Positions 41,296 through 49,547 are shown, numbered from the stretch's first letter. The stretch is 64,000 nt of DNA from Bacteroidales bacterium UBA3653 (GCA_002373505.1 DFKE01000017.1:124001-188000); one strand, 5' to 3'. Made by a program: numbers and translations. The notes: generated by a model not told the origin, from the letters alone.

Positions 41296-41744
41296 TGGGC
41301 TAACAGCTCACGTACTTTGAGGTTAATAGCCTTGCCCTCTGCCTTGCCTGCGAGTTGCTTGGTTGCAACGCCCATAACCTTGCCCATGTCCTGTGGACCG
41401 GTGGCGCCCACTTGAGCGATGATCTCTTTGAGTGCAGCGGTCAGTTCTTCCTCGCTCAACATAGCCGGCAGGTAGCGCTCGATGATCTTGCACTGCGCCA
41501 ACTCTTCTTCCGCCAGTTCGGGACGGTTCGCGTCAATATACATCTGCGCCGACTCCTTGCGTTGCTTCACCATCTTCTGCAGGATCTGCAGCGCTTTGTC
41601 GTCATGCAGTTCGCCGTCACCGCCTTTGGCGGTCTTGGCTTCCAGAAACTCTTTCTTGATTCCGCGCAGCGCATCCAGCGCCACTTTATCTTTCGCGAGC
41701 ATCGCTTTCTTGATGTCCTCGCTGATTTGGTCAAATAAACTCAT
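41292..41744 (-). CDS. GatB/YqeY domain protein
   Basis: 150 residues. Segments DALRGIKKEFLEA, LQILQKMVKQRKESAQMY, LPAMLSEEEL and GPQDMGKVMGVATKQLAGKAEG match YqeY, a tRNA-binding-like helical domain related to the tail of GatB. A biological role beyond probable tRNA association is not established. Often found near ftsZ in this phylum. Four-base overlap with the DedA-like gene. Confidence 0.9.
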   Translation of the reverse strand: MSLFDQISEDIKKAMLAKDKVALDALRGIKKEFLEAKTAKGGDGELHDDKALQILQKMVKQRKESAQMYIDANRPELAEEELAQCKIIERYLPAMLSEEELTAALKEIIAQVGATGPQDMGKVMGVATKQLAGKAEGKAINLKVRELLAQ

Positions 41745-41762
41745 AATAGAAAATCCCCTCCT

Positions 41763-41781
41763 CCCTCCCTTGAGGGGAGGG
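41763..41781 (-). repeat. G/C-rich hairpin in the gap between the antiporter and yqeY-like genes
   Basis: CCCTCCC and GGGAGGG arms with a 5-base loop, within a longer stretch of C and G tracts. Sequences of this style are common between Bacteroidota genes. It could end antiporter transcription, but no T-tract follows. Confidence 0.6.
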
Positions 41782-41795
41782 TCGGGGAGAGGTTA

Positions 41796-43142
41796 TTAAA
41801 TAAACAACAGTTGTACAATAATATAAACCGGCAGGAGGATGATGAGCGAGAACTTAATCATGTAGCCGAAGAAGGACGGCATCTTGATTCCGCTTTCCTC
41901 AGCGATAGCTTTCACCATGAAGTTAGGTCCGTTGCCGATATAGGTCAGTGAGCCGAACATCACAGCCGCGATGGAGATGGCTTTGAGCAGTATCTCCGGA
42001 ACACCGGCTACGAACGGCGTGCCGTTGAACATACCTGTTACGACACCTGCTTCAGCGGCAGCAAGCGACTCCGGCAGACCGGAAGCTACGCCGTGGAAGG
42101 CAACCGCAGTAGGCGTGTTATCGAGGAACGCAGAGAGCGCACCGGTGGAGTAATAGAACTGCCATGCATGGGTGAAACCGAGGTCGGCTGCGTGCGCCTT
42201 CAGATAGGCGAGGGCAGGGGTCATCGTGGTAAAGATACCGAGGAACAGAACGGCTACCTCTACTATCGGAGTCCAGCTGAACTTGTTGTCGCCAAAGCGC
42301 ACCTCTTTCTTGGTGGTGTAGAGCGAGAGACCTGTGAGCGAGAGCAGCACTATCTCACGCAGGTATTTGAGCCACAGCGGAGCGTCCGCTTCACCCATCT
42401 GCTTGATGGTTCCTTCGTTCACAAAAGCCACTGCCAGCACTACGCCTATTAGATATACGAAATTGATAGTACCTTTCATCACCATCGGAGTAGCCTCACG
42501 CGAGTCAGCGGAGAGGGATGTCCAGTGCTCTTTCTTGTAATAATAGGTGTCCATCGCGAAATATATACCGAGGAGCAGCAGTCCCGTAACAGCCCATTCG
42601 GGCGCAAGGTGCATGAACCATGAGAAGTGTGCGCCGCGGAGGAAGAGCATGAACAAGGGTGGGTCGCCCAGCGGTGTCAGCAGACCGCCGCAGTTAGCTA
42701 CCAAGGCGATGAAGAAAAGGATGGTGTGCACTTTGTATTCACGCTGTTTGTTGGTCTCGATGAGCGGACGGATAAGCAGCATCGCGGCTCCCGTCGTTCC
42801 CATGATAGAGGCTAATATCCAACCCAAGCCCAGGAAACCGGTGTTGACCCAAGGTTTGGCTTTCAGGTCACCCGAGAAATGGATACCGCCGGTGATGACA
42901 AACAGCGCCAGCAGCAGGATGATGAACGGCACGTAGTCGAAGAAGATCTGGTGCTCCAACTCGTGCATCATTCCGCCCATGATCAGGCATACCGCTACGG
43001 GCACGCCGAGGAAGAGGGAAACAATGAGTTTGTTGGTGTTCTTCTCCCACCAGTGTTCAGCTACCAGCGGACCGATAGCGATCATCAGAAGCATGAGTCC
43101 GAACGGAATCAGCGACCATGCTGAATGTACAAATTGTTCCAT
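41796..43142 (-). CDS. NhaD-like Na+/H+ antiporter (ArsB/NhaD superfamily)
   Basis: 448 residues with 12-13 membrane helices. Recognised from GPLVAEHWWEKNTNK near the start, ASIMGTTGAAMLLIRPLIETN, NCGGLLTPLGDPPLFML, and FLDNTPTAVAFHG in the second half, the paired re-entrant motifs of the family. Inner-membrane sodium/proton exchange is the likely role. The annotation cannot exclude another anion or cation specificity. Own promoter at 43206. Confidence 0.88.
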   Translation of the reverse strand: MEQFVHSAWSLIPFGLMLLMIAIGPLVAEHWWEKNTNKLIVSLFLGVPVAVCLIMGGMMHELEHQIFFDYVPFIILLLALFVITGGIHFSGDLKAKPWVNTGFLGLGWILASIMGTTGAAMLLIRPLIETNKQREYKVHTILFFIALVANCGGLLTPLGDPPLFMLFLRGAHFSWFMHLAPEWAVTGLLLLGIYFAMDTYYYKKEHWTSLSADSREATPMVMKGTINFVYLIGVVLAVAFVNEGTIKQMGEADAPLWLKYLREIVLLSLTGLSLYTTKKEVRFGDNKFSWTPIVEVAVLFLGIFTTMTPALAYLKAHAADLGFTHAWQFYYSTGALSAFLDNTPTAVAFHGVASGLPESLAAAEAGVVTGMFNGTPFVAGVPEILLKAISIAAVMFGSLTYIGNGPNFMVKAIAEESGIKMPSFFGYMIKFSLIILLPVYIIVQLLFI

Positions 43143-43154
43143 AGTACTTTATTT

Positions 43155-43213
43155 AATTAAAAATTACGAATTACGAATTACAAATTAACTCGCTAAAAGC
43201 GAGTGCAAAGTTA
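43155..43213 (-). promoter_or_regulatory. Promoter of the antiporter with hairpin and heptamer leader
   Basis: Minus-strand TAACTTTG at 43206-43213. The transcript would begin inside a hairpin ACTCGC-TAAAA-GCGAGT (43188-43204) and then run through an AATTACG heptamer array (43155-43187) before ATG 43142. The leader is therefore wholly repeat sequence. Confidence 0.7.
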
Positions 43214-43542
43214 CTGCTTTTTTTTTATATTTGCAAGAGGAAGAAGATTTTTTCTACTATTATCGGCAATTTGTAGCCCTCCTTGTGTCAAAAAGAGAAA
43301 TCTGTCTTTTGGACGTTTTCGCCATAGATGGTTTTGAAATGCCTTGCCTTAAAAATATATAATTAATTTTTTGTTTTGTCCTGTTCTGTCCGTCCTGTCC
43401 TTCCCCTAATATGACTACAAGCATGATTATTTTTTTTTATTATTTATTATATGTGTCCGATTTTCGCACGAAAGTAAACGGATTCCGTACAATTGTGTAC
43501 AAAATCCGTCCATGCTATCCGAAATCCGTGCATCACACATAC
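43214..43542. other. Gap with no gene; one inverted repeat
   Basis: A/T-rich, with a heptamer-like GTCCTGT stretch near 43377-43403. An inverted repeat at 43478-43509 has arms ACGGATT and AATCCGT plus inner GTACA/TGTAC. A further AATCCGT is at 43523-43529. I see no protein or RNA gene. The inverted repeat lies just past the end of the 43543 gene and may act as its terminator. Confidence 0.5.
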
Positions 43543-43899
43543 CTAAAATGGCACTCCATCAGGCTTCTCCTCTGATTTTCTGTCCGGATTTCGGTCAATG
43601 GGCTTTTCTTCAGGAGTTCCGGGAGCCGATTCTCGGTTTATTGTGCTGGTAATAAAGCCGTTATAGAGATGGATGAAACCTTTCTGTTCTAATCTATTAA
43701 CGATATCATTCATCGTGGAAGGGCTGGTGTGTAACACTTTTGCCAACCTGCGGATGGATCCATGCCATCCTTTCTTTCCTAACTCTTCCGACCGCGTCAG
43801 ACCATGGATATAGGCATATACAGCCGCATCGCCCAGCGGAAGTTGCATGTCCTCCAGCATCCATGATTGTATAATGAAATAAAAACTTTTCCCTGCCAT
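43543..43899 (-). CDS. Winged-helix/HTH protein
   Basis: 118 residues from ATG 43899. The promoter at 43923 excludes the longer frame to 43953. A DNA-binding winged helix occupies residues about 20-80 (DAAVYAYIHGLTRSEE, GSIRRLAKVLHTSPSTMNDIVNRLEQKGFI in outline), with MarR/replication-initiator-like spacing. A charged, probably disordered tail follows (EEKPIDRNPDRKSEEKP). It could be a stand-alone regulator or a remnant of a mobile-element replication or helix-turn-helix protein. Isolated gene with its own promoter. Confidence 0.65.
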   Translation of the reverse strand: MAGKSFYFIIQSWMLEDMQLPLGDAAVYAYIHGLTRSEELGKKGWHGSIRRLAKVLHTSPSTMNDIVNRLEQKGFIHLYNGFITSTINRESAPGTPEEKPIDRNPDRKSEEKPDGVPF

Positions 43900-43922
43900 A
43901 ACTCGTTTTTCTTTTGTGTCTG

Positions 43923-43954
43923 CAAAGGTACAATAAAAAATCGACATATGCAAA
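43923..43954 (-). promoter_or_regulatory. Promoter of the winged-helix gene
   Basis: Minus strand TTTG (43951-43954), 20 bases, TACCTTTG (43923-43930). Close to consensus. Confidence 0.85.
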
Positions 43955-44080
43955 TTTATGCCGATTTTCTATCATTTTTCTTTCTCCCTAACCTCAGCGC
44001 AATGTCAGCGCAAGGTCCGCTGATTGATGGTCATTTGAAACGGGATTGATTCGAGATGATAGCGGTAATGGTTAACGAAT

Positions 44081-44127
44081 GACTAAGAACCACTAAGAAC
44101 CACTAAGAACCACTAAGAACAACTAAC
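44081..44127 (+). repeat. Tandem decamer CACTAAGAAC
   Basis: Four 10-base units plus a partial one. It lies in the 650-base gap 43900-44557, which otherwise holds a hairpin (44361-44393), a possible gene remnant (44431-44496) and no intact gene. Confidence 0.85.
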
Positions 44128-44360
44128 GCTCAATTATTGAACACAGCGTTCGAAAAAAATTGATTTTGCGCTGCAAAGGGACTATTTTTTTTTCGATATA
44201 TGCAAATATTTTATAAAGATTTTGCGATTTTAACCACAAAATTCATATAGATTTTGCGATTACGTTCACATTTTTGACCCATAAACCAATAATCGTGCCC
44301 ATTGGGGCTAAGAACGACATGCGAACGAGAATGGAAGCGAAATAGAAGCCATATATCATC

Positions 44361-44393
44361 AATCGGGCGACTCATTCTTTGAGCCGCCCGATT
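44361..44393. terminator. Hairpin, possible terminator
   Basis: Arms AATCGGGCGACTCA and TGAGCCGCCCGATT pair with one mismatch. Followed on the plus strand by TTGTTTCTTTG. On the minus strand it lies downstream of the T9SS-tail remnant. A heptamer-style stretch (CTTTGTA units, 44395-44433) adjoins it. Confidence 0.5.
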
Positions 44394-44430
44394 TGTTTCT
44401 TTGTACTTTGTACTTAGTCCCTTGGTCACT

Positions 44431-44496
44431 TTACCAAAGCGCCCTGCGCTTGTACACCTTGTCTCCGCGGAGGATGAAGATCTGAGCATATATAAA
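44431..44496 (-). pseudogene. Remnant of a secretion-signal tail (T9SS-like)
   Basis: A short minus-strand frame ends AQIFILRGDKVYKRRALW then TAA. It resembles the end of the BspA-like protein in this window (NVYILSGEKVYTVTGQELK), which has the form of a type IX secretion C-terminal signal. No coding sequence precedes it, so it is probably the leftover of a deleted surface-protein gene. Confidence 0.4.
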
Positions 44497-44557
44497 ATTG
44501 CAAAATAAATCCCAAAACACCTACATGCGAAGAAGGCACGATGGGATGGTTCGCAAT

Positions 44558-45505
44558 TTATTTATAATTATAATATATCCGCTCTGCAATATAACGCATA
44601 GGTTCTGCACATTGAATTTTTGCAGAAGAAGGATATGGGACCTTTTTCATGAGAACAAGAAGGGTGTATTGCGGATCTTGCTCAGGGAATGCGCCAATGA
44701 AAGAAACGGTATGAGGTTGATGTTCGCCTTCCTCCTTAAGATCGCCTGTTTTGCCGATTATAGATACAATTTCTGATTGTGCGCCTTTGGTCCACATAAC
44801 CTTTCTTGCTGTGCCAATATTATTCCACACCACTTCGTGCAATGCATGCAGAAGGGGTTGTGTTGAGCCCCATACTTCTTCCGGAAATTGCTTTTGAACC
44901 AGCTGCGAGTAGAGGTAAGTAAGGTATATTGGGGACATATTGACACCCAAACCATTGGCCATGCGGAGTACGTCTTCCAAAGAATCAACGCTCAGAGAGA
45001 GTCCTAATTCGCCCATATACTGCTCAAAAAGCATAGGATTGTCTGCAAATGCTTTTTCCATGATTTGGCAGATACCGCTTCGACTGGAAACGGCAATGAC
45101 GGAAGGAACGTCAAGGACTGTGTCGATGGGATGACGGTCGTGCCACGTATAACCGGCATTGTCACGATAACCGGCTTTGGAGAGCGGGAATTGATTATGT
45201 TCGGAAACACGACCAGTTCGCAACGCAGCCATCACGCTGAAAGGTTCGATGATTGAGCCAATCTCAATAGGTTGATAAGCATTCCTGCCAAGAGAATCTG
45301 TGTCATAGAGCGCCACGACTTGATGATCTTTGTTCATCAGAATAGCGCATCCCCATTCCGGAGAAAGATGTCTTAGGCTATACTGCATTTGCCACGATAC
45401 AATATGCTGTAAAGAATCATCAATCGCAACCTCGTATTGTTGCGGAGTAGCGGCAAAACTCATCGTGCCGCAAAGTAACAAAATGGAAAGAATTTGGTGT
45501 TTCAT
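44558..45505 (-). CDS. Penicillin-binding-protein-like pseudoenzyme
   Basis: 315 residues from ATG 45505, where a signal peptide begins (MKHQILSILLLCGTMSFAA). The rest resembles the transpeptidase domain of class B PBPs (FtsI/PBP2) without the N-terminal region. The serine motif is S84-I-I-E87 in IEIGSIIEPFSV, with lysine replaced by glutamate. The SxN motif reads S140-S-R142. Only KTG (K252-T-G254) is intact. Catalysis as transpeptidase is thus unlikely. It may bind a peptidoglycan precursor or a PBP partner in the periplasm. Co-transcribed with the DUF3298 lipoprotein. Confidence 0.7.
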   Translation of the reverse strand: MKHQILSILLLCGTMSFAATPQQYEVAIDDSLQHIVSWQMQYSLRHLSPEWGCAILMNKDHQVVALYDTDSLGRNAYQPIEIGSIIEPFSVMAALRTGRVSEHNQFPLSKAGYRDNAGYTWHDRHPIDTVLDVPSVIAVSSRSGICQIMEKAFADNPMLFEQYMGELGLSLSVDSLEDVLRMANGLGVNMSPIYLTYLYSQLVQKQFPEEVWGSTQPLLHALHEVVWNNIGTARKVMWTKGAQSEIVSIIGKTGDLKEEGEHQPHTVSFIGAFPEQDPQYTLLVLMKKVPYPSSAKIQCAEPMRYIAERIYYNYK

Positions 45506-45522
45506 ATAGTTTGTTGTTTTTA

Positions 45523-46422
45523 TTATTGAATCAGATGTTTCCATTTTGCGTTAAGGAATAACTTGGCTGTCTCAAGAGGAATCTCAACCTCTTGCTCGCC
45601 AACCGCCCAACCACCTAAAGTATAATGGGTATAATGCAATACAAGTGAGGTAGATGTGATGGTAAACGACGCCTGAATCCAATTTTGTAATGAGATTTCA
45701 GGGTATTTGTCCAAAAGTGCTCTGTGGACGTAATAAGAGATGTCGTAGATCATCTGCCTTTCGGTATCTTCGTAATCTTCACTAAATATATCCATGAAAT
45801 GTACCATCTCACCAGTTCGGGTATCGAAGGCGAAGTATTGTGTGTCCGGAAAATGATGAAAACCGCCGCCATACCAAGTGTAGTGGTGTCGCATTATGTA
45901 CAAGCCATTTTGATTGTACGATGTTCTGCCACAAAGATGCTCAAATTGCCTACTCTGTACTCCGCCGTAATTAAAATACTCATCCGAATCATTTGGAACA
46001 ATAAGCGGATATACCGACTTGAGTTCAATATCATTCGGCTCGATACGCCAGTATTTTGCCATCGCTTCATCCAATTGCGTAATTTGATAGTGCGCGTGCA
46101 GTATGGTGTCTATCAGTTGTTCCTGAATCTTTGCCAATACTTTTTTATCCTTCATGCCTGTCGGGAACTCTATATCTAACTGTTGCAGAATCCCAATCGT
46201 ATCCGAGAATGTAAAGACATGAAAACCATTATAGACGTAATCGGTGAACGCAGTTACTTGCGGGAACGCAGATTTTTCAGAGCTGCTTTTTGCCTCTTTT
46301 TCAGTTACTATCGCAATACTATCTGCCCCATCGGGATTACTTTTTAACTTCGGTTTGCCGCATGAAGCGAGGGCAAACACAAGCACTACGGTAAGTGCAA
46401 AGGTATAACATTTTTCTAACAT
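45523..46422 (-). CDS. DUF3298/RsiV-like lipoprotein
   Basis: 299 residues. Lipoprotein signal with lipobox LASC (C21). A DUF4163-like N-terminal part is followed by the DUF3298 block near residues 200-285, ending with LHYTHYTLGGWAVGEQEVEIPL, the usual final strand. In RsiV such a domain binds lysozyme. Here it is a free lipoprotein facing the periplasm. It precedes the PBP-like pseudoenzyme by 17 bases, and the pair could sense or respond to wall damage. That link is inference. Confidence 0.7.
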   Translation of the reverse strand: MLEKCYTFALTVVLVFALASCGKPKLKSNPDGADSIAIVTEKEAKSSSEKSAFPQVTAFTDYVYNGFHVFTFSDTIGILQQLDIEFPTGMKDKKVLAKIQEQLIDTILHAHYQITQLDEAMAKYWRIEPNDIELKSVYPLIVPNDSDEYFNYGGVQSRQFEHLCGRTSYNQNGLYIMRHHYTWYGGGFHHFPDTQYFAFDTRTGEMVHFMDIFSEDYEDTERQMIYDISYYVHRALLDKYPEISLQNWIQASFTITSTSLVLHYTHYTLGGWAVGEQEVEIPLETAKLFLNAKWKHLIQ

Positions 46423-46503
46423 AAGTAAATTACAGTATTATTTTGTCAAATTTTGATAGGGTTTAATATTATCTCTCCGCGTTGGATTTCGGGGAAATCT
46501 AAC

Positions 46504-46578
46504 TTATTTAGTAAATGAGTCAATCACTTTCATAATGATGATGCCACAGACGATGAAGATAAAAATTGCGAGTAACAT
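46504..46578 (-). CDS. Tiny membrane peptide (24 aa)
   Basis: Minus-strand ATG 46578 to TAA. Sequence begins MLLAIFIFIVCGIIIMKV and ends in a short polar tail, a single membrane helix. GGGGGA lies just upstream of the start. It follows another tiny membrane peptide by one base. Both resemble the tiny integral membrane peptides that associate with larger transporters or sensors. No family name can be given. Confidence 0.5.
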   Translation of the reverse strand: MLLAIFIFIVCGIIIMKVIDSFTK

Positions 46579-46579
46579 A

Positions 46580-46651
46580 CTATTCCCCCTTTCTTCCCCA
46601 AATGATGTACCACAAAGTAAAAGCGATCAGTCCAGTAATTAAAGCATACAT
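46580..46651 (-). CDS. Tiny membrane peptide (23 aa)
   Basis: Minus-strand ATG 46651 to TAG. MYALITGLIAFTLWYIIW followed by GRKGE gives one membrane helix with a basic inner end. Pairs with the 24-residue peptide directly downstream. The pair lies after the terminator of the sigma-factor operon and upstream of the DUF3298 lipoprotein gene. Confidence 0.5.
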   Translation of the reverse strand: MYALITGLIAFTLWYIIWGRKGE

Positions 46652-46720
46652 AATTTGTTACACTGATTCGTGTCGTGCGCAACTTTTAATGATATGATAT
46701 ATTGTTGGCTTAATGGCAAT

Positions 46721-46758
46721 AAAAAAACTCTCCAATAGCGCTTTTACTATTAGAGAGT
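46721..46758 (-). terminator. Terminator of the sigma-factor operon
   Basis: On the minus strand, arms of 12 bases (46747-46758 and 46727-46738, one mismatch) enclose a short loop and are followed by seven T. It lies 43 bases after the last gene at 46801 and marks the operon end. Confidence 0.8.
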
Positions 46759-46800
46759 TAGAGAGTATCTGAATCTATCAGTTATAAAGCATTTTTATTG

Positions 46801-47163
46801 TTAGTCATCCTCCACCATCACGAATTTATCATTAGCAAATACAAGTTTTAAATGAGATGGGGTGTGCTCTTCAATCTTCAAACTTGTTTTTATACTATTG
46901 CATGAAGATGCTTTGGCAGTAATATTTTTATATAAAATATTTGGTAATTGTATTGTTTTCCGAGGGTATAGCCACTCCCTGCTTACGCGAGTCAACGTAA
47001 CATCAAATAAAACATCCGTGTAATTAGTTAGGTATATAAATTTCTCTCTCTCCTCATAACGAATAAGTTTAACCTCTCCGTTAACAAGTTGCTGTCCACA
47101 TGTAGGGCAGAAATTAGCCTCGGCTGGAATTTTGGTTGTTTTACATTTTGGACACGTTTTCAT
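46801..47163 (-). CDS. Zinc-ribbon protein, last gene of the sigma-factor operon
   Basis: 120 residues from ATG 47163 (MKTCPKCKTTKIP). Earlier starts lack the motif at the N-terminus. One zinc ribbon with CPKC and CPTC (residues 4-26), then a strand-rich domain (EREKFIYLTNYTDVLFDVTLTRV in outline) without known family. The same zinc ribbon opens four other proteins of this operon. Confidence 0.7.
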   Translation of the reverse strand: MKTCPKCKTTKIPAEANFCPTCGQQLVNGEVKLIRYEEREKFIYLTNYTDVLFDVTLTRVSREWLYPRKTIQLPNILYKNITAKASSCNSIKTSLKIEEHTPSHLKLVFANDKFVMVEDD

Positions 47164-47343
47164 ATGGTACAATTTTTGTTGTGCTATTTTGTTGTCATGG
47201 CAATCGTCCTGGAGGGGGACGTTAAAGATTCCGAACATGTTCAATCTTAAAAGAAAGGTAATGATATGAGTTTCATTGAATTTCTTTCTACCGTATTAGC
47301 TTAGGTCTGTGCATACTACCTTATTAAGGGCATAGACGCTATG

Positions 47344-47478
47344 CTACATAGTAGAAACAGAAACCACTAATTGGTTTAAAGGACACCGCTCACCATTTGT
47401 GCATTTAAGTTTGCGAGATGTCTTTAATTCAAATGCATAATGGCTAAAGGCGACGGCTTTTAGCCATTTCTTTTTCAC
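47344..47478 (-). CDS. Possible 44-residue small protein with GTG start
   Basis: The GTG directly follows the stop of the 47479 gene (TAAGTG). The frame reads MKKKWLKAVAFSHYAFELK, then a C-terminal CTNGERCPLNQLVVSVSTM, with two cysteines. Basic at the start. Too short and unusual in its start to be sure, but the abutting position suggests translational coupling. The remaining 180 bases to the next gene (47164-47343) show nothing. Confidence 0.4.
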   Translation of the reverse strand: MKKKWLKAVAFSHYAFELKTSRKLKCTNGERCPLNQLVVSVSTM

Positions 47479-48360
47479 TTAGTCTTTATCATACTCCTCT
47501 TCGTACTCTGCATAATCTTCGACATTTTCCATCAACTGCGCAAAAGAAATGCCGAAGAAATTATAAACCTCTTGGGAGTACGTTTCTTTGAGTTTGTCGA
47601 GCAATAAACCTATATTCTCATCCCCTGCTTTATGATTCTTTACAGAATGCAATAACTCTCCATTACAATATATGGCGCTAAAAATTACTTCTTTGTATCG
47701 ATATTGTGTCACATAGTCGCTGAATATTATTCCTATATCTTTCCTATACGCTTCGCGTTTTTCTCCTCTCCAAAGTTTAAACGTATAATCTCTCCATACT
47801 AAAAAGATAGTGTTGAGTTCCCCATTCTCTACAAGAATTTGAACAGAGTAAGACATATCAAATATTGCATAGAATCCATCATATCCAATTGGCATTTCCC
47901 CCTGAAATTCATATTCGCCATCCCATCCAAGTCCCTTTATACGTTTACATTGACGGATGTCAACGATCAACTTTCCTTTTATCTCGCTTGGCTGTCCTTT
48001 GCCATCAAAAAGGTACGGACTTTTTACAATTACATTTAATTGTTCACGAATAACCTTGCCATTAACATAACCTCCTCTGTCAACAAAAGCGATATTGTAT
48101 GTGTGGCTTTGATTGGGGCGAAGAATAATTTCCTCATATATCTGATATGGCTTGTCATCTACTATAATCGAAGACACATTCTCTCCTCTCCATACCAATC
48201 TGCACTGTTCCCCTTTCTTTATGACATTGGGCACAAGACGACATTCAGAGATGGTCATTCTCTTAATCGGTTCTTTCTTTTGGAGCATGGTTCCGCAATT
48301 CGGACAGAACTTAGCCTCATCGGGTATGTCGGCTGTTTTACATTTTGGACAAATTTTCAT
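47479..48360 (-). CDS. Zinc-ribbon protein with a strand-rich body
   Basis: 293 residues. N-terminal zinc ribbon (CPKC / CPNC, residues 4-22), then IgG-like or beta-sandwich strands (CRLVWRGENVSSIIVDD, SHTYNIAFVDRGGYV), and a second part near 130-290 with an acidic end (EDYAEYEEEYDKD). Residues 45-95 resemble the beta-sandwich found in bacterial proteins that act extracytoplasmically, yet no signal peptide exists. Function unknown. Confidence 0.65.
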   Translation of the reverse strand: MKICPKCKTADIPDEAKFCPNCGTMLQKKEPIKRMTISECRLVPNVIKKGEQCRLVWRGENVSSIIVDDKPYQIYEEIILRPNQSHTYNIAFVDRGGYVNGKVIREQLNVIVKSPYLFDGKGQPSEIKGKLIVDIRQCKRIKGLGWDGEYEFQGEMPIGYDGFYAIFDMSYSVQILVENGELNTIFLVWRDYTFKLWRGEKREAYRKDIGIIFSDYVTQYRYKEVIFSAIYCNGELLHSVKNHKAGDENIGLLLDKLKETYSQEVYNFFGISFAQLMENVEDYAEYEEEYDKD

Positions 48361-48416
48361 AAATTTTCAATAGTTTCGTTCTTTTTGCTATAAACGTGAC
48401 ATCGACATATTTTCAT

Positions 48417-48860
48417 TTATTGATGTAATTCACCATACCAACGTCCCCAGAATCTATTGAACTTAATAAGTATATATCCAGAGAAATCACTTGGTATTAT
48501 AATAGGTCGTGATGCATTCCTACCACATCGAGCGGTCAGCGTACTTATTCCCTCTGGAATATTTATCGTTGTTTCGTCACCATTGAGTTTTAACTCTGCT
48601 AATATGACATTATTTTCATTCACAATCTGAATATCGGGACCGAACAGTAATGATTTTTTTTCTACAACGACTCGAATTTGCCTTCCTTCGATAGGTTTAT
48701 TCTTTATCTTATTTCCGCACACTGGACAAAATAAAGCATCTTGCGGAATACTTGCTCCGCAATGAGAACAATTTACTGCCTCAATTATAGGTGCTCCACA
48801 TTGATTACAAAACTTTGCATTATCCTCAATTTGAGAATTACACTTTGGACAGGTTTTCAT
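48417..48860 (-). CDS. Double zinc-ribbon protein
   Basis: 147 residues. Two zinc ribbons in tandem (CPKC/CNQC and CSHC/CPVC, residues 4-51), then a small beta domain ending in RPIIIPSDFSGYILIKFNRF. The body may be a carrier or adaptor domain. No catalytic motif. Ends eight bases before the next upstream gene of the operon, consistent with co-transcription. Confidence 0.7.
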   Translation of the reverse strand: MKTCPKCNSQIEDNAKFCNQCGAPIIEAVNCSHCGASIPQDALFCPVCGNKIKNKPIEGRQIRVVVEKKSLLFGPDIQIVNENNVILAELKLNGDETTINIPEGISTLTARCGRNASRPIIIPSDFSGYILIKFNRFWGRWYGELHQ

Positions 48861-48868
48861 ATGTTATC

Positions 48869-49546
48869 TTAATTTATTTCAATGTGATTTGGGCTGGACA
48901 GATTAGAAGAATCGAAAATACATATTGTTGGACAATCCTTCTCTTCATTGAAAATATAACCATCAAACATTTTACTTTGGAGAATCTGTTTAAAAGCTCT
49001 GCCATTTGCGAAATCAGTAACTAACTGCCCTAATATATGATCATTATTACCACAGGAAAAGAACATCCATAGTTCTCCGGCTAATTGACAATTTTGATGC
49101 CAATGAGGGTTCTCCTGTGAAAATGGGGCAATTTGATTAACAAGTTGCATGAAATTATCTCTTTGTATAGAGAACAATTGTCCTCCTTTAAAATAATTCA
49201 CGAAATCGTCAGTTAAAATGTCAATGCCTTGGTTATATAGTTCCTCTAAAAACACATATGGTTTCAAATTCCCTCTTAAATCTAAAAGATTCAAATCTCT
49301 CGTTGTTTGGCACGATGTTATAGTATAATAGTTAATACTATATTTTTGTCCATAATTTGCGAGTGCGCAACCGGCTACATTTCTGGCGGTTTCTTCATTT
49401 GTATAAAAGAAGAATGCACCTATCTGATTTTTCTTCCCACTGGGAAGATTTGAATATTCTGGATTCTCAAAGTCGGCGCTCCACTCTTGTGGTGGTTCGA
49501 CACCAACACAATAGCGATATAAATATGTATTAGCAGGTAAAATCAT
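48869..49546 (-). CDS. ADP-ribosyltransferase/RES-like protein
   Basis: 225 residues from ATG 49546, which has a perfect AAGGAGG seven bases upstream. The open frame continues to 49615 but there overlaps the upstream gene. The N-terminal TYLYRYCVG, then GAFFFYTNEETARNVAG, TSCQTTRDLNLLDL and the C-terminal FDGYIF and TICIFDSSNL follow the strand order of RES-domain and ART toxins (LYR; fFy; sG/DGi; v.fd). The key catalytic residues cannot be fixed without alignment. It may modify NAD or transfer ADP-ribose. Confidence 0.5.
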   Translation of the reverse strand: MILPANTYLYRYCVGVEPPQEWSADFENPEYSNLPSGKKNQIGAFFFYTNEETARNVAGCALANYGQKYSINYYTITSCQTTRDLNLLDLRGNLKPYVFLEELYNQGIDILTDDFVNYFKGGQLFSIQRDNFMQLVNQIAPFSQENPHWHQNCQLAGELWMFFSCGNNDHILGQLVTDFANGRAFKQILQSKMFDGYIFNEEKDCPTICIFDSSNLSSPNHIEIN

Positions 49547-49547
49547 T

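Noticed and set aside
40642..41415. A 257-codon plus-strand frame
   Set aside because: Antisense to the DedA-like and YqeY-like genes, which are well supported.
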